Shown here piece by piece: positions 24,827 through 33,223 of a DNA stretch of 35,200 bases (position 1 is the stretch's first letter; every line of letters starts with the position of its first letter). The notes below the pieces were generated by a model that saw nothing but the letters and a program-made list of their open reading frames with translations, was not told the origin of the DNA and made no database searches. The position numbers and the translations under genes were made by a program. This stretch comes from Thermoflexus hugenholtzii JAD2 (GTDB taxonomy: Bacteria > Chloroflexota > UBA11872 > UBA12225), in NCBI GenBank assembly GCA_945907765.1, contig CAMDTO010000012.1, forward strand, positions 1-35,200. The letters run 5' to 3'.

Positions 24827-25516
24827 CTAGCCACGGCCATGACGGGACACGACGAGTGTTGGGGCAGCCGGATCACTCTCGACTTTCTGTCGCAATCGCC
24901 GACCATAGATCTTTAGGTATGGCCCGAGTCTCGCACCGTCATTGGCCCACAGGTGGGTGATCAGTTCGTTGTGTGACACGACCCTCCCGCGGTTCGTGGC
25001 CAGATATGAAAGCAATCGGAACTCTCCAGGACGCAGACGGATCTCTGTCCTACCGCGAGTGACCGTGCAAGCGTCACGATCAATTGATTGGTCATCGGTG
25101 GCAATATGCACTCGTTGCCGGTTCACATCGTGCCGGTGGACCCGTCGCAATTGCGCGCTGACCCGTGCGATGAGTTCGCTGATGATGAATGGCTTGGTGA
25201 CATAGCCATTAGCGCCCGCATCGAGAGCTTGGACGATTTCAACCACGTTACGAAGGGCGGGAAGCATGGTGATCGGCACATCGGAGATGTCGCGGATGCG
25301 CGCGCAGAACTCGTAGCCGTCCATTTCTGGAGTAAGGACTTCGAGAATGACCGCGGCGGTCTTGCTTTCGATCAACATCGTAATCGCCGAAGCACTAGAT
25401 GTCGCGACAAGTGTCGCGAACCCGCCGGTTTCGAGGGCATTGGCAACCATCTTCGCGTAGAAGTCGGTGTCGTACACAACCGGCACAACGGTCCGGGGCT
25501 TGTCAATTGAACCCAT
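24827..25516 (-). CDS. Atypical OmpR-family response regulator lacking the phospho-acceptor Asp
   Basis: A 229-residue protein with an N-terminal receiver-like domain (about 8-120) and a C-terminal OmpR/PhoB winged helix (about 140-229; RLRPGEFRLLSYLATNRGRV). Aligning LEVLTPEMDG with the usual LDLMLPGMDG puts Glu59 where the phosphorylated Asp should be. The first acidic-pocket residue is Tyr (VVYDTD), and the conserved Thr/Ser of LTA is Pro86 (MLPAL). The late Lys of VTKPF is kept. It therefore probably works without phosphorylation. The protein ends at GRG-TAG where relatives continue G-Y-x-F/L; the next codons read Val-Phe. No histidine kinase gene lies nearby. It is in the same direction as its neighbours but has its own 42-base upstream gap. 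Confidence 0.85.
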   Translation of the reverse strand: MGSIDKPRTVVPVVYDTDFYAKMVANALETGGFATLVATSSASAITMLIESKTAAVILEVLTPEMDGYEFCARIRDISDVPITMLPALRNVVEIVQALDAGANGYVTKPFIISELIARVSAQLRRVHRHDVNRQRVHIATDDQSIDRDACTVTRGRTEIRLRPGEFRLLSYLATNRGRVVSHNELITHLWANDGARLGPYLKIYGRRLRQKVESDPAAPTLVVSRHGRG

Positions 25517-25558
25517 TATGCAGACGCATCCCTGTGTCTCCGGAATATCGGTCAGCGG

Positions 25559-26101
25559 TCACGCACTAGATGCGATGGGGGCAGTCTCTGCCTCGACGGG
25601 TGCTTCAAGTCGCACATAGTCGCGTCGGCCCCGGATCAGGCCTCGAAGGCTCAGCAAGTGTGATAGCCACCACACGATTACCTCGACCTTGATGGCACCT
25701 TCCGTAAGCACGCCTGGAACGCCTCCCCAACCTTCCTGCAGTCCCATTGCGTGACTGGCGGGAATGATGACCCACTGCCAGATCACGAGCGAGGCCGGCG
25801 CGAAAATCAGGACGGCCCAACTGCTCCACGAAGAGAGCGTGAACGCATCATCCCAAGATGCCTTGCCAAGCAGGATTGCAAGGCGCGTGGTGTACGCAAG
25901 CCAGCAACCGATTCCCGCGATCACGGCAAAAAACAGGAGGCCGAGGGGTGGCACGAGGGCGCGGAACGTGTCTTGGCCCGAGTAGAGGAAGATGGCCCAG
26001 TAAAGGACCGTAGTCATCAGGAACAGGGCCGCCCACAGGCCGTGGTACATCAAGGTGTAAGTAAGGGGCTTCGGCACCTGATCGTTCAAGAGAGATGGCA
26101 T
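25559..26101 (-). CDS. Integral membrane protein, about four helices, function unknown
   Basis: A 180-residue protein with four hydrophobic helices (about 20-42, 48-72, 92-115 and a weaker one near 135-155), then a basic tail LIRGRRDYVRLEAP and an acidic-alanine end. Aromatic residues are frequent in and near the helices. No catalytic motif or known domain is recognised. It starts 15 bases after the stop of the glycosyltransferase gene and is probably co-transcribed with it, so a role at the cell envelope is possible but unproven. Confidence 0.65.
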   Translation of the reverse strand: MPSLLNDQVPKPLTYTLMYHGLWAALFLMTTVLYWAIFLYSGQDTFRALVPPLGLLFFAVIAGIGCWLAYTTRLAILLGKASWDDAFTLSSWSSWAVLIFAPASLVIWQWVIIPASHAMGLQEGWGGVPGVLTEGAIKVEVIVWWLSHLLSLRGLIRGRRDYVRLEAPVEAETAPIASSA

Positions 26102-26116
26102 GTCAGTTGAGTAAGT

Positions 26117-27328
26117 CTACCCCGAGGCTAGCCGGTCAGTGCGCGAGCGGATACCCCTTGTCAAGACCGACTCGTAGGTGCGTTCCAGGACTCCGGCAGC
26201 ATCGTCCCATGAGAACTGGGTGCGGACGTGTGCCTGCAATGCCGGACCGAGGACTGCACGACGGCTGGCGTCGCCCAGTAAGTTGATAATTGAACCTGCC
26301 AAGGCGCTTATGTCGCCCATCGGGACATACACCCCCAGGTCGCCGAGGAGCTCGCGCGAAACCGGGCTGTCGTAGACGACGGTTGGCAGGCCCACCTGCA
26401 TGTAGTTGAGCAGCTTCCCGTTTGCCTCGGTTGTTGAGCGCTTGGCAGACACGCCGATATCGGCAAGGCTCAGGTGCAGGGGGGCATCTTCGTACGGCAC
26501 GCGCCCGGTAAAGGTGACATTGTCCAGGATCTGAAGGTCATGGGCCTGACGCTGGTACTGTTCCAAACCCGGATATCCCATGATGAGGAAATGCGTCTCA
26601 GGCCGACGTTCGATGACCTGTCGCGCCGCGTAGAGAAGGTGGTCGACGCCTTGGTAGTCAACCAAGAGACCCAAATAGGCGACGATCTGTCGGCCCGGAG
26701 GCAATCCGAGGCGTTTGCGAAGGTCAGCGGCCGTGGCGGAGTTGATGACTGGCGCGATGGTGGCAATGCCGTCCGGTACAACCGCGACGTTCTGCAGGGG
26801 TGTCCGGTGCCCGCTTGCAAGGTGCGTCGCGCCGTGCGTGGAACTGGTCACGATTGCATCGGCGTTCCGCTCAATTGTTCGCTCAAGCCATTCCAGTGGG
26901 CGAAGCAACGCACTTTTCGGTGTCAGGAACCGATGGTCAAGCATTTCCAGGGTCATGCTGCCCTGGTAGTCGAAGACAAGGGGGACGCCGCGAAGGCGCG
27001 CGACGGCGAGACCGATTGCCGCACCCTCATGGAGGTGGGCGTGAACGAGGTCTATGCGCCCAACCGATGAAACAAGCGCCCGGGCGCCGAGAAGAAGGTC
27101 AAAGTACAGTTTGTGCAGGTGTGATCCCACGCGGACCGTCGAAGCCCAAGGCACACGGGGCATCCGGACGACTTCGACACCCTGCGGGGTGCGTCCGGAG
27201 TGGTAGGTGCACAGCGTGATCCGGTGGCCTCGATCTTGAAGGGCGCGAATTTCCTCAAGGATCCGGACATGGCATCCGTAGTCCGCAAAGAAACTTGTCG
27301 GCGCGATCGCGAGGATCCGAAGGCCCAT
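26117..27328 (-). CDS. Family GT4 glycosyltransferase
   Basis: A 403-residue GT-B fold enzyme, transferring a sugar from a nucleotide sugar to an unknown acceptor, probably for an envelope glycan or glycolipid. N-terminal domain: ILAIAPTSFFADYGCHVRI, with the acceptor-side VHAHLHEGAAIG. C-terminal domain: PDGI, VAYLGLLVDYQGVDHLL, FTGRVPYEDAPLHL and TEANGKLLNYMQVGLPTV. In that last motif the first Glu of the usual EX7E pair is present but the second position is Tyr, as in a GT4 subgroup with the EANGKLLNYM signature. ATG 27328 is used; a TTG lies just before it. No clear ribosome site precedes it. Divergent from tsaE. Confidence 0.88.
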   Translation of the reverse strand: MGLRILAIAPTSFFADYGCHVRILEEIRALQDRGHRITLCTYHSGRTPQGVEVVRMPRVPWASTVRVGSHLHKLYFDLLLGARALVSSVGRIDLVHAHLHEGAAIGLAVARLRGVPLVFDYQGSMTLEMLDHRFLTPKSALLRPLEWLERTIERNADAIVTSSTHGATHLASGHRTPLQNVAVVPDGIATIAPVINSATAADLRKRLGLPPGRQIVAYLGLLVDYQGVDHLLYAARQVIERRPETHFLIMGYPGLEQYQRQAHDLQILDNVTFTGRVPYEDAPLHLSLADIGVSAKRSTTEANGKLLNYMQVGLPTVVYDSPVSRELLGDLGVYVPMGDISALAGSIINLLGDASRRAVLGPALQAHVRTQFSWDDAAGVLERTYESVLTRGIRSRTDRLASG

Positions 27329-27556
27329 CAACTCAGTCCGGAGTTCTTGTCAGGTGTACGCGAAGTGTGTCGACATCCGAGGCGGTGGGGTGCAACCGGA
27401 TAGCAATTGGCGCGCACGAGAACGCAATACGACACAAGCATCGTCGCCACGTTCAGAACGGACGAAACTGTTGCGAGGCGAGAATCGTGCGCTCCGGCTA
27501 AGCATTGCACGTGGTGAGAGACTGGCGGCGTGACGATAGTTTTCCAAGGAGAGACG

Positions 27557-28054
27557 ATGCCATCGATGACAAGTGCCAATGGCGAACTGGACATCGTCAG
27601 CCACAGTGCGGCTCAGACCCACCGGATCGGCCTACGGATGGGTTCGATGTTTACCGGGGGCGAGATCGTCCTGCTTGACGGGGATTTGGGGGCCGGGAAG
27701 ACGGTCCTCGCGCGAGGCATTGCTGAGGGCCTTGGCGTGAGTGACCCGGTGACGAGTCCGACCTTCACGATCATTCACGAGTACGAGGGCAGATTGCCGC
27801 TGGCGCACATCGACCTGTATCGCCTCTTTGGTGACGGGGATATTTCACCAACCGGCATCGACGACTATCTTCGGGGCGATGGTGTCACGGTAGTTGAGTG
27901 GCCCGGGCGGGCACCGGACTACTTTCCCGAGGATCACTTGCTCATCGCAGTGCGGCATCTTTCGGAAAGCAAGCGGGGCCTTCGGTTTGTCCCTCGTGGG
28001 CAGAAGTGGCGCGACTACGTTGCGAGGCTTGCCCACGAGGCGGTTGGCGGATGA
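27557..28054 (+). CDS. tsaE: tRNA t6A biosynthesis ATPase TsaE
   Basis: ATPase that works with TsaB and TsaD to put threonylcarbamoyl on A37 of ANN-decoding tRNAs. The 165-residue protein has Walker A GDLGAGKT (about 42-49), VTSPTFTIIHEY, HIDLYRL and VVEWPGRAPDYF, all family marks. ATG 27557 has AAGGAGAG directly upstream; an in-frame GTG at 27530 is less likely. First gene of a cluster that also holds tsaB, rimI and tsaD. Its stop overlaps the next frame as ATGA. Confidence 0.93.
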   Translation: MPSMTSANGELDIVSHSAAQTHRIGLRMGSMFTGGEIVLLDGDLGAGKTVLARGIAEGLGVSDPVTSPTFTIIHEYEGRLPLAHIDLYRLFGDGDISPTGIDDYLRGDGVTVVEWPGRAPDYFPEDHLLIAVRHLSESKRGLRFVPRGQKWRDYVARLAHEAVGG

Positions 28055-29046
28055 CCGTCTGGTTACGCCTACGGGAATGGGCGGTGGGCACCCGTCCGTA
28101 TCGCAAAGGTGGACCTCGATGGTTTGGTGCTTGCGTGGTCTGTGGGGCCATGTTGCCAGGGGATGGACGTACCATCTCCCCGAAGATGTCCACCTCAAAT
28201 GACGGTCCATCGAACCCTGAACAGCTAGCCCTGGACAGTGATTTTGGTGCGGATTCTTTGGGCGACGGGTCGCTCCCTGAACGTGCTTCAGCGTGGTGGG
28301 ATGACGAAGCGGGGACCGAACTTTTACTCGCAGTAGATTCCTCCTCGCGGACCGGAAGCCTCGCGGTACTCAGGGGCCAATTTGTCCTGGCTGAGGCATC
28401 GTGGACCGCGACAGGTCCAGGGGGTGCGCTTCACCTTGGCTACGCGGAACTCCTTTTACAGAACCACGGCTATCGGCTGACAGATTTGAAGGCAGTTGCC
28501 GTGGCCGTTGGTCCGGGTTCATTCACTGGGATCCGGGCGGGATTGAGCCTTGGGCAGGGTCTGGCAAGTGCACTTGACGTGCCTATCGTCGGGGTTTCCA
28601 CTCTCGAGGCGCTTGCCTGGCAATTGGGGTGCACTGCCAGGACTGGGGACCTCATATGCGCAGTGGTCGGCGCCGGGCGAGGTCTGCTACATCTCGGAAT
28701 GTCCGAGATTGTTGGATCCGGATCACTCGTCCACGGTCCTCCCATGACCGTGACCGCCGATGAGTTGTGCATCGCAGTCGCAGCCACGTCGAACCATTGT
28801 GTGTTCGTCGGAGGCGAGATTGACCAGGACCTTGCCCGCCAACTCGTGCGTTCCCGTCCCGGAGTGACCGTCGCAAACCCGGTGACCGGGCAACGGCGGG
28901 CAGCGTACGTGGCCATGGCTGGATTGGTCTCGCTACGGTCTCGCGTTGGAACCGAAAATCCCCGCCCAGAGAAGGTGCAGCCCGTCTACCTGAACCGTGA
29001 GAATCCAGTACGGGGGTCGTCTTCCGGGTGGTCTGGCGAACGGTAA
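28051..29046 (+). CDS. tsaB: tRNA t6A biosynthesis protein TsaB with N-terminal extension
   Basis: Inactive ASKHA-fold partner of TsaD in t6A synthesis. The core begins near residue 90 with LLLAVDSSSRTGSLAVL and continues with AVAVGPGSFTGIRAGLSLGQGLA and GVSTLEALAWQ, as in normal TsaB of about 220-230 residues. About 90 residues of unrelated sequence come first, including basic, aromatic segments (WLRLREW, CVVCGAML) and an acidic linker. ATG 28051 overlaps the tsaE stop as ATGA, the style of this genome, so I accept it. ATG at 28186 would give a shorter 45-residue extension, and translation from a site near the core cannot be excluded. Confidence 0.85.
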   Translation: MTVWLRLREWAVGTRPYRKGGPRWFGACVVCGAMLPGDGRTISPKMSTSNDGPSNPEQLALDSDFGADSLGDGSLPERASAWWDDEAGTELLLAVDSSSRTGSLAVLRGQFVLAEASWTATGPGGALHLGYAELLLQNHGYRLTDLKAVAVAVGPGSFTGIRAGLSLGQGLASALDVPIVGVSTLEALAWQLGCTARTGDLICAVVGAGRGLLHLGMSEIVGSGSLVHGPPMTVTADELCIAVAATSNHCVFVGGEIDQDLARQLVRSRPGVTVANPVTGQRRAAYVAMAGLVSLRSRVGTENPRPEKVQPVYLNRENPVRGSSSGWSGER

Positions 29047-29191
29047 TGGGGCTGATCATCCAGACATGCATGCGGGCTGTCTACCCCTCCCGCGCCGGAT
29101 GGCTCGAGCAAATGAAGACTTGACTGATCCGTAAGTGTGTGGAGGGTAGAGGAATGGAGACCGAGCTCTGCGGCCATCATGTATTTCTTGC

Positions 29192-29512
29192 ATGTTGTGT
29201 CTTATGGCAGGCATCGCTTCGGCCTCAGGGATCCTTGAACGACGCGCTCACGCACAGGGGATCGTCATGCCCATCAAAGGCTTTGCGTTCCGGTTGATCG
29301 GGATTGCCCAGGTTGCCGGGTCGATTGGGGTCGTCGCGCCGGTCGCAACCGGAACAGTTTCGGTTCTTACCTCTCTGGCCGCGGCTGGATTGGCCGTGGT
29401 CATGGCCGGGGCAACGACCCTAAACCTGCGAGAGGGCAGGCGGATCACTGCCTTCGTGAACCTCGGACTGATGGCCATGTGCGCCGTGGTGTTCAACGCG
29501 TTCTGGTCCTGA
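29192..29512 (+). CDS. DoxX-like small membrane protein
   Basis: A 106-residue protein with about three to four hydrophobic helices. The stretch from FRLIGIAQVAGSIGVVAP through LTSLAAAGLAVVMAGATTLNLREGR to FVNLGLMAMCAVVF follows the DoxX-like (DoxX_2) pattern of Gly-rich helix pairs and a His/Asn-Leu-Arg turn. The first helix is shorter than usual, with an in-frame stop at 29147, so the N-terminus is either short or mis-started. No ribosome site is clear before ATG 29192. It lies between tsaB and rimI, an unusual insertion in an otherwise conserved cluster. Function is not known; DoxX proteins are linked to redox or envelope processes. Confidence 0.65.
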   Translation: MLCLMAGIASASGILERRAHAQGIVMPIKGFAFRLIGIAQVAGSIGVVAPVATGTVSVLTSLAAAGLAVVMAGATTLNLREGRRITAFVNLGLMAMCAVVFNAFWS

Positions 29513-29775
29513 TGCCCGGAAACACGTTGCCCAAGCCAGCATTGTTCCTTGCGTATTGGCATCCGGGGCTACCGTTTCTTCGAGCGGAAATGGACGCCGG
29601 TGGTCCCGGTATCACGGGTTTTTGGTGTTGGGGGTTGTATTTTCGAATCATCCGCCGGGCACCAACTTTTTCGTACGTGACAGATTGTGGTGTAGGAACG
29701 ACCGTCAACGCGAGAGGCATTGACGTACCATCACGCTTCACCCCGGCAACTGACCGGGACCGGAGCGTGACACCC

Positions 29776-30396
29776 GTGCAGTACCGCCTCGACCCCATGC
29801 AAGTGCGGGATATCCCGGCGGTCATCGAGGTGGAACGGTCGTCGTTCTCGGTTCCGTGGCCAGCCGATGCCTATCGCCGCGAACTTGAGGACAACGTCCT
29901 CGCTCGGTATCTGGTTCTGCGGGGAACTCCGGACATCGACCAAGGATCAACCGATGCCGAGGGGGCAAATTCGCGCCCGTTTCCCTTTTCGCTATTTGGC
30001 CGTCCCGCCCCGGTCAAGGTTGAGCCTGAAACGGTTGGGTACGCTGGGTTGTGGCTGATGATCGATGAAGCGCACGTCACCTCTGTCGCGGTTCGCCCGA
30101 GTTACCGGGGGCGGGGTCTGGGACGTCTCCTGATGTGGGGGATGTTTGAGATCGCAAGCAATCTCGGGGCAAGGTGGGTGACCCTTGAGGTGCGCATGTC
30201 GAATACGGTCGCGCGCCAGATGTATGAGGCTCTTGGGTTCAAGGACGCCGGGGTAAGGCCTCGGTACTACACAGACAATAATGAGGACGCCCTCATCATG
30301 TGGAGTGAGGACCTCCAGACTGAGTCGTTCCAGGATCGAATGGACGCTCTGAAGGCCGATCTCGACCGCCGGTTTGCTTGGCAGAGTTCGGGCTGA
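29776..30396 (+). CDS. rimI: Ribosomal protein S18-alanine N-acetyltransferase-like GNAT (RimI)
   Basis: GNAT-fold acetyltransferase. The cluster context (tsaE-tsaB-rimI-tsaD) and sequence indicate RimI. Motifs: FSVPWPADAYRRELEDN (about 33-49), VTSVAVRPSYRGRGLGRLLM with the acetyl-CoA-binding RGRGLG (about 113-118), LEVRMSNTVARQMYEALGF and RPRYYTDNNEDALIM at the end of the domain. An insert of about 35 low-complexity residues (about 58-92) and a 25-residue tail make it about 206 instead of 150. I use GTG 29776 with GGAG ten bases upstream; the frame is open to 29479, but the upstream part is not GNAT-like. Confidence 0.85.
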   Translation: MQYRLDPMQVRDIPAVIEVERSSFSVPWPADAYRRELEDNVLARYLVLRGTPDIDQGSTDAEGANSRPFPFSLFGRPAPVKVEPETVGYAGLWLMIDEAHVTSVAVRPSYRGRGLGRLLMWGMFEIASNLGARWVTLEVRMSNTVARQMYEALGFKDAGVRPRYYTDNNEDALIMWSEDLQTESFQDRMDALKADLDRRFAWQSSG

Positions 30397-30531
30397 GCCT
30401 TCGGATCGGTAAGGCAGAGGGTCAAGTCGATTGTCAGGGTTGGCATCACGAACCCCCGATGGACGCTTCGGCTCACGTCGGTCCCATCTTCCGCTGGAGA
30501 AAGCCGCTTCGCTGCCGAAAGGTTGCCCGCA

Positions 30532-31656
30532 TTGACGACGATTCTTGCAATCGAGACCAGTTGTGACGAGACCGCTGCCGCGGTCGTCGAGAACGGCATG
30601 ACGGTTCGGAGTTCGATTGTTGTCAGCCAAGAGGCCCTGCACCGGCGATGGGGCGGCGTGGTGCCCGAGTTGGCGTCGCGTGAGCACTCGCTGCATATTG
30701 CACCGGCGGTGCGTCAGGCACTGGAGGTTGCAGGGATCTCGTGGGCGGGGATTGATGCCGTCGCAGTGACCCACGGGCCTGGTCTGGCAGGTGCGCTGGT
30801 CGTTGGCGTGAACTTCGCCAAGGCCGTCGCGGCCGCGCGGTCGGTTCCGCTCGTGCCAGTGAACCACCTGGAGGGCCACTTGTATGCCAACTGGCTCGGA
30901 ATCCCCGGCGCACCCGATACTGGCTGGGAGCATCGCGGGCCTGAGTTCCCGGTTCTCTGCCTCGTCGTTTCTGGAGGGCATACCGAGTTGGTTGTCGTCC
31001 GCGGGCATGGTGATCTTTCGGTTGTCGGGCGAACGAGGGATGATGCCGCCGGTGAGGCGTTCGACAAGGTCGCCCGGATCCTTGGTCTTGGGTATCCCGG
31101 CGGTCCGGCAATCCAAGCCGCTGCCATGCTGGCGCCTGGTGAAGCGGCCACTGACGCAGCGGATGCATTGACCCGCCCGTGGATGCGAGGAACGCTTGAC
31201 TTCAGTTTCAGTGGTTTGAAGACCGCGATGCTCCGTCAGGTTGAAGGAGATGCCTCAAACGGCGGGCGCCCAGTGGGCAACCCCTCGAGGATGGCAGGCG
31301 TTGCCAGGTCAATCGCTGGCGTGTCGGGTGAAGTCCCAGAACGCACAGCCCGTCTGGCCCGGGCGTTCCAGGAGGCCGTTGTCGATGTCCTTGTCTCGAA
31401 GACCTGTGACGCCGCTGAACGCTTTGACGCAAGGGAGGTGGTGATCGCCGGCGGCGTTGCCGCTAACCTTCGGCTGCGTGAAGCCTTAGTTGCGCGGTCC
31501 AAGGTGCCTGTGCGGGTACCACCGCTGGTCTATTGCACGGACAATGCCGCGATGATAGGCGCGGCTGGGTACTTTCGTCTGCAACTCGGCCACGTCGCCA
31601 CGTCGTCCCTGGATATTCGTCCGGGACTACGTCTTGACGACGCTAACGGGGCGTAG
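30532..31656 (+). CDS. tsaD: tRNA N6-adenosine threonylcarbamoyltransferase TsaD
   Basis: Catalytic ASKHA-fold, metal-dependent enzyme of t6A synthesis. The 374-residue protein starts ILAIETSCDETAAAVVENG, then SREHSLHIAP with the metal-binding His pair, VTHGPGLAGALVVG, VSGGHTELV, RDDAAGEAFDKVARILGLGYPGGP, DFSFSGLKTA, VIAGGVAANLRLR and CTDNAAMIGAAG with the last metal ligand. An insert around 255-285 is unusual but typical domains flank it. I chose TTG 30532 because GAAAGG lies about ten bases before it and family members start with a few residues before this strand; TTG 30523 is also possible. Confidence 0.96.
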   Translation: MTTILAIETSCDETAAAVVENGMTVRSSIVVSQEALHRRWGGVVPELASREHSLHIAPAVRQALEVAGISWAGIDAVAVTHGPGLAGALVVGVNFAKAVAAARSVPLVPVNHLEGHLYANWLGIPGAPDTGWEHRGPEFPVLCLVVSGGHTELVVVRGHGDLSVVGRTRDDAAGEAFDKVARILGLGYPGGPAIQAAAMLAPGEAATDAADALTRPWMRGTLDFSFSGLKTAMLRQVEGDASNGGRPVGNPSRMAGVARSIAGVSGEVPERTARLARAFQEAVVDVLVSKTCDAAERFDAREVVIAGGVAANLRLREALVARSKVPVRVPPLVYCTDNAAMIGAAGYFRLQLGHVATSSLDIRPGLRLDDANGA

Positions 31657-31668
31657 CGTCTCTGCAGG

Positions 31669-32313
31669 TCAGCGGGGCGCTCGTTCCATCAATCGGTCAA
31701 GCCGTGCCCGCATGGCCTTGGGCTTCAGGCCACCGATCGCGAAGTCTTTGAGATGCCCATCCGGCCCGATGAAGAAGTGGGTTGGAAGGCCCGAAACCCG
31801 GTAATTCTCGGTAATGCGGTATTCCTGGTCGACGATTACCGGCAATTGGATCTTGGTGGTCTCCACATACCTGCGCACCGTCTCTGCGGCCTCACCGATG
31901 CTGATCAGGATGATCGCGAGGCCGGAATTTGCGGCGGTTTCGGCGGGGGTCACGTATTCGCGCGACACCGCCACGATGTCTGGCAGTTCAGCGCGACAGG
32001 GTGGGCACCACGACGCCCAGACGTTGATCCAAACCGGGCGTCCAAGGTAGTCGGACAACTTGATTGTCGATCCATCAAGGGACGGAAGGTTGAAATCCGG
32101 CGCAGTCGAACCGGCGGCGAGGGCCTTGCCCCCGCGTCCCGCGTACGTGATTGACACTGGCGCATCGACGTCTTCGACACGCGATGCCATAACCGCCGCG
32201 TAGCCGGCCGTGCCTGCGATTGTCAGGACACTGATCCCAGTCAGCACGGCGCGCCGTGTTCGCAGCCCGCCAGCCGTCTTGGGATTAGAATCCGGAGTAG
32301 GTGTGGAGGCCAC
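31669..32313 (-). CDS. resA: Membrane-anchored thioredoxin-like protein (ResA/CcmG type)
   Basis: A 214-residue protein with a basic N-terminal segment (RTRRAVL), one membrane helix (about 20-42), then an extracytoplasmic thioredoxin domain: PDFNLPSLDGSTIKLSDYLG, active site WASWCPPCRAELP, and cis-Pro region SGLPTHFFIG. It probably reduces apocytochrome c cysteines for haem attachment, in line with its neighbours ccsA and resB. The start is uncertain and overlaps the ccsA end: GTG 32313 (GGAAA 11 bases upstream) gives a 29-base overlap; TTG 32331 gives 47. Convergent with tsaD, 12 bases between stops. Confidence 0.88.
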   Translation of the reverse strand: MASTPTPDSNPKTAGGLRTRRAVLTGISVLTIAGTAGYAAVMASRVEDVDAPVSITYAGRGGKALAAGSTAPDFNLPSLDGSTIKLSDYLGRPVWINVWASWCPPCRAELPDIVAVSREYVTPAETAANSGLAIILISIGEAAETVRRYVETTKIQLPVIVDQEYRITENYRVSGLPTHFFIGPDGHLKDFAIGGLKPKAMRARLDRLMERAPR

Positions 32314-33091
32314 CAAGGAAGTAGTTTCCAAAGAAGGTAAACATGACTGCGCCGAACCCGACGATCAGGAGTGAAGCCGCCCTGACGCCACGCCAATGAC
32401 GCTGGGCACGGGCGTGTAGGTATACACCGTAGATGAGCCATGTGAAGAGCGCTGCGGTCTCCTTCGGATCCCAACTCCAATAGGCACCCCAGGCAACGTT
32501 GGCCCAGAGTGAGCCGAGGATCAGCAGCAACGCCTGTGCCGGAAATCCGATCATCACCGCCTTGTGACCGATCTCGTCCAGGACCTCGGGAGCGGGCAGG
32601 AAACTCACTGTGCCGTTCCGGTTTACGAGGTAAAGGACCCCGGCAGCGAACCCGCACGCGAATGTCCCGTACGAGATGATCGCCATCGCGACGTGTGTCG
32701 TCAGCATGGCGTTGTTCTGCAACGCGGAGATCAAAGGGTCAATTCGGGACGGCAACGTGCTGGCGTAGGCAAGCAGGCCGAACGCAATCGTGACCGCAAT
32801 GAACCCAAGACTTCGCAGACGGAACCGATGTTCGAGGTAGAGATAGCTGGCAATCGTACCCCAAGCGAAACTCAGGGAAAACTCGAACTGGTTTGAGTAG
32901 GGTGCGTGCCCGGACGCAACCCATCGCAAGCCGAGGGAGGTGGTCAGGAGCAATGCGCCGTTGACGGTGAAGAAGGTCCCGTAGCGCCCGGCGCCGCGTC
33001 GTTGGCCAATCGTGTACCAGAGGTACGCAAGAAGGGCGATACCGAGCGTGATGAACGAGGCAGTGAAGGTGTAGTACGACGCCTTTGCCAT
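32285..33091 (-). CDS. ccsA: Cytochrome c biogenesis protein CcsA/CcsB (haem exporter, System II)
   Basis: Multipass membrane protein of 268 residues that, with Ccs1/ResB, carries haem across the membrane and attaches it to apocytochrome c. The tryptophan-rich WWD-type segment GSLWANVAWGAYWSWDPKET is followed by LFTWLIYGVYLHAR, with conserved His residues nearby (HVAMAIISYG and others). About eight hydrophobic helices are visible, as expected. GAGGAAG lies three bases before the ATG, an unusually close but clear site. It is 161 bases downstream of the resB stop. Confidence 0.94.
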   Translation of the reverse strand: MAKASYYTFTASFITLGIALLAYLWYTIGQRRGAGRYGTFFTVNGALLLTTSLGLRWVASGHAPYSNQFEFSLSFAWGTIASYLYLEHRFRLRSLGFIAVTIAFGLLAYASTLPSRIDPLISALQNNAMLTTHVAMAIISYGTFACGFAAGVLYLVNRNGTVSFLPAPEVLDEIGHKAVMIGFPAQALLLILGSLWANVAWGAYWSWDPKETAALFTWLIYGVYLHARAQRHWRGVRAASLLIVGFGAVMFTFFGNYFLGGLHTYSGF

Positions 33092-33223
33092 TGCTTCCTC
33101 ACCTCACTGTCTGTACGGGCATCTGGGCAAGCCTCACCACCATCCCATCGGCGCGGGACCCCTCAAGTGTAGGGGTTTGAAAAACGTGACCGAGGAGCGT
33201 GCCGGCGTGACGGTCCGCATGGA

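Noticed and set aside
29720-29742. TTGACG with inverted CGTCAA as a rimI operator
   Set aside because: Only six matching bases per arm with no -10 box at the proper distance; expected by chance.
29992-31116. - strand frame opposite rimI and tsaD
   Set aside because: Shadow of two well-supported genes, with no motif of its own.
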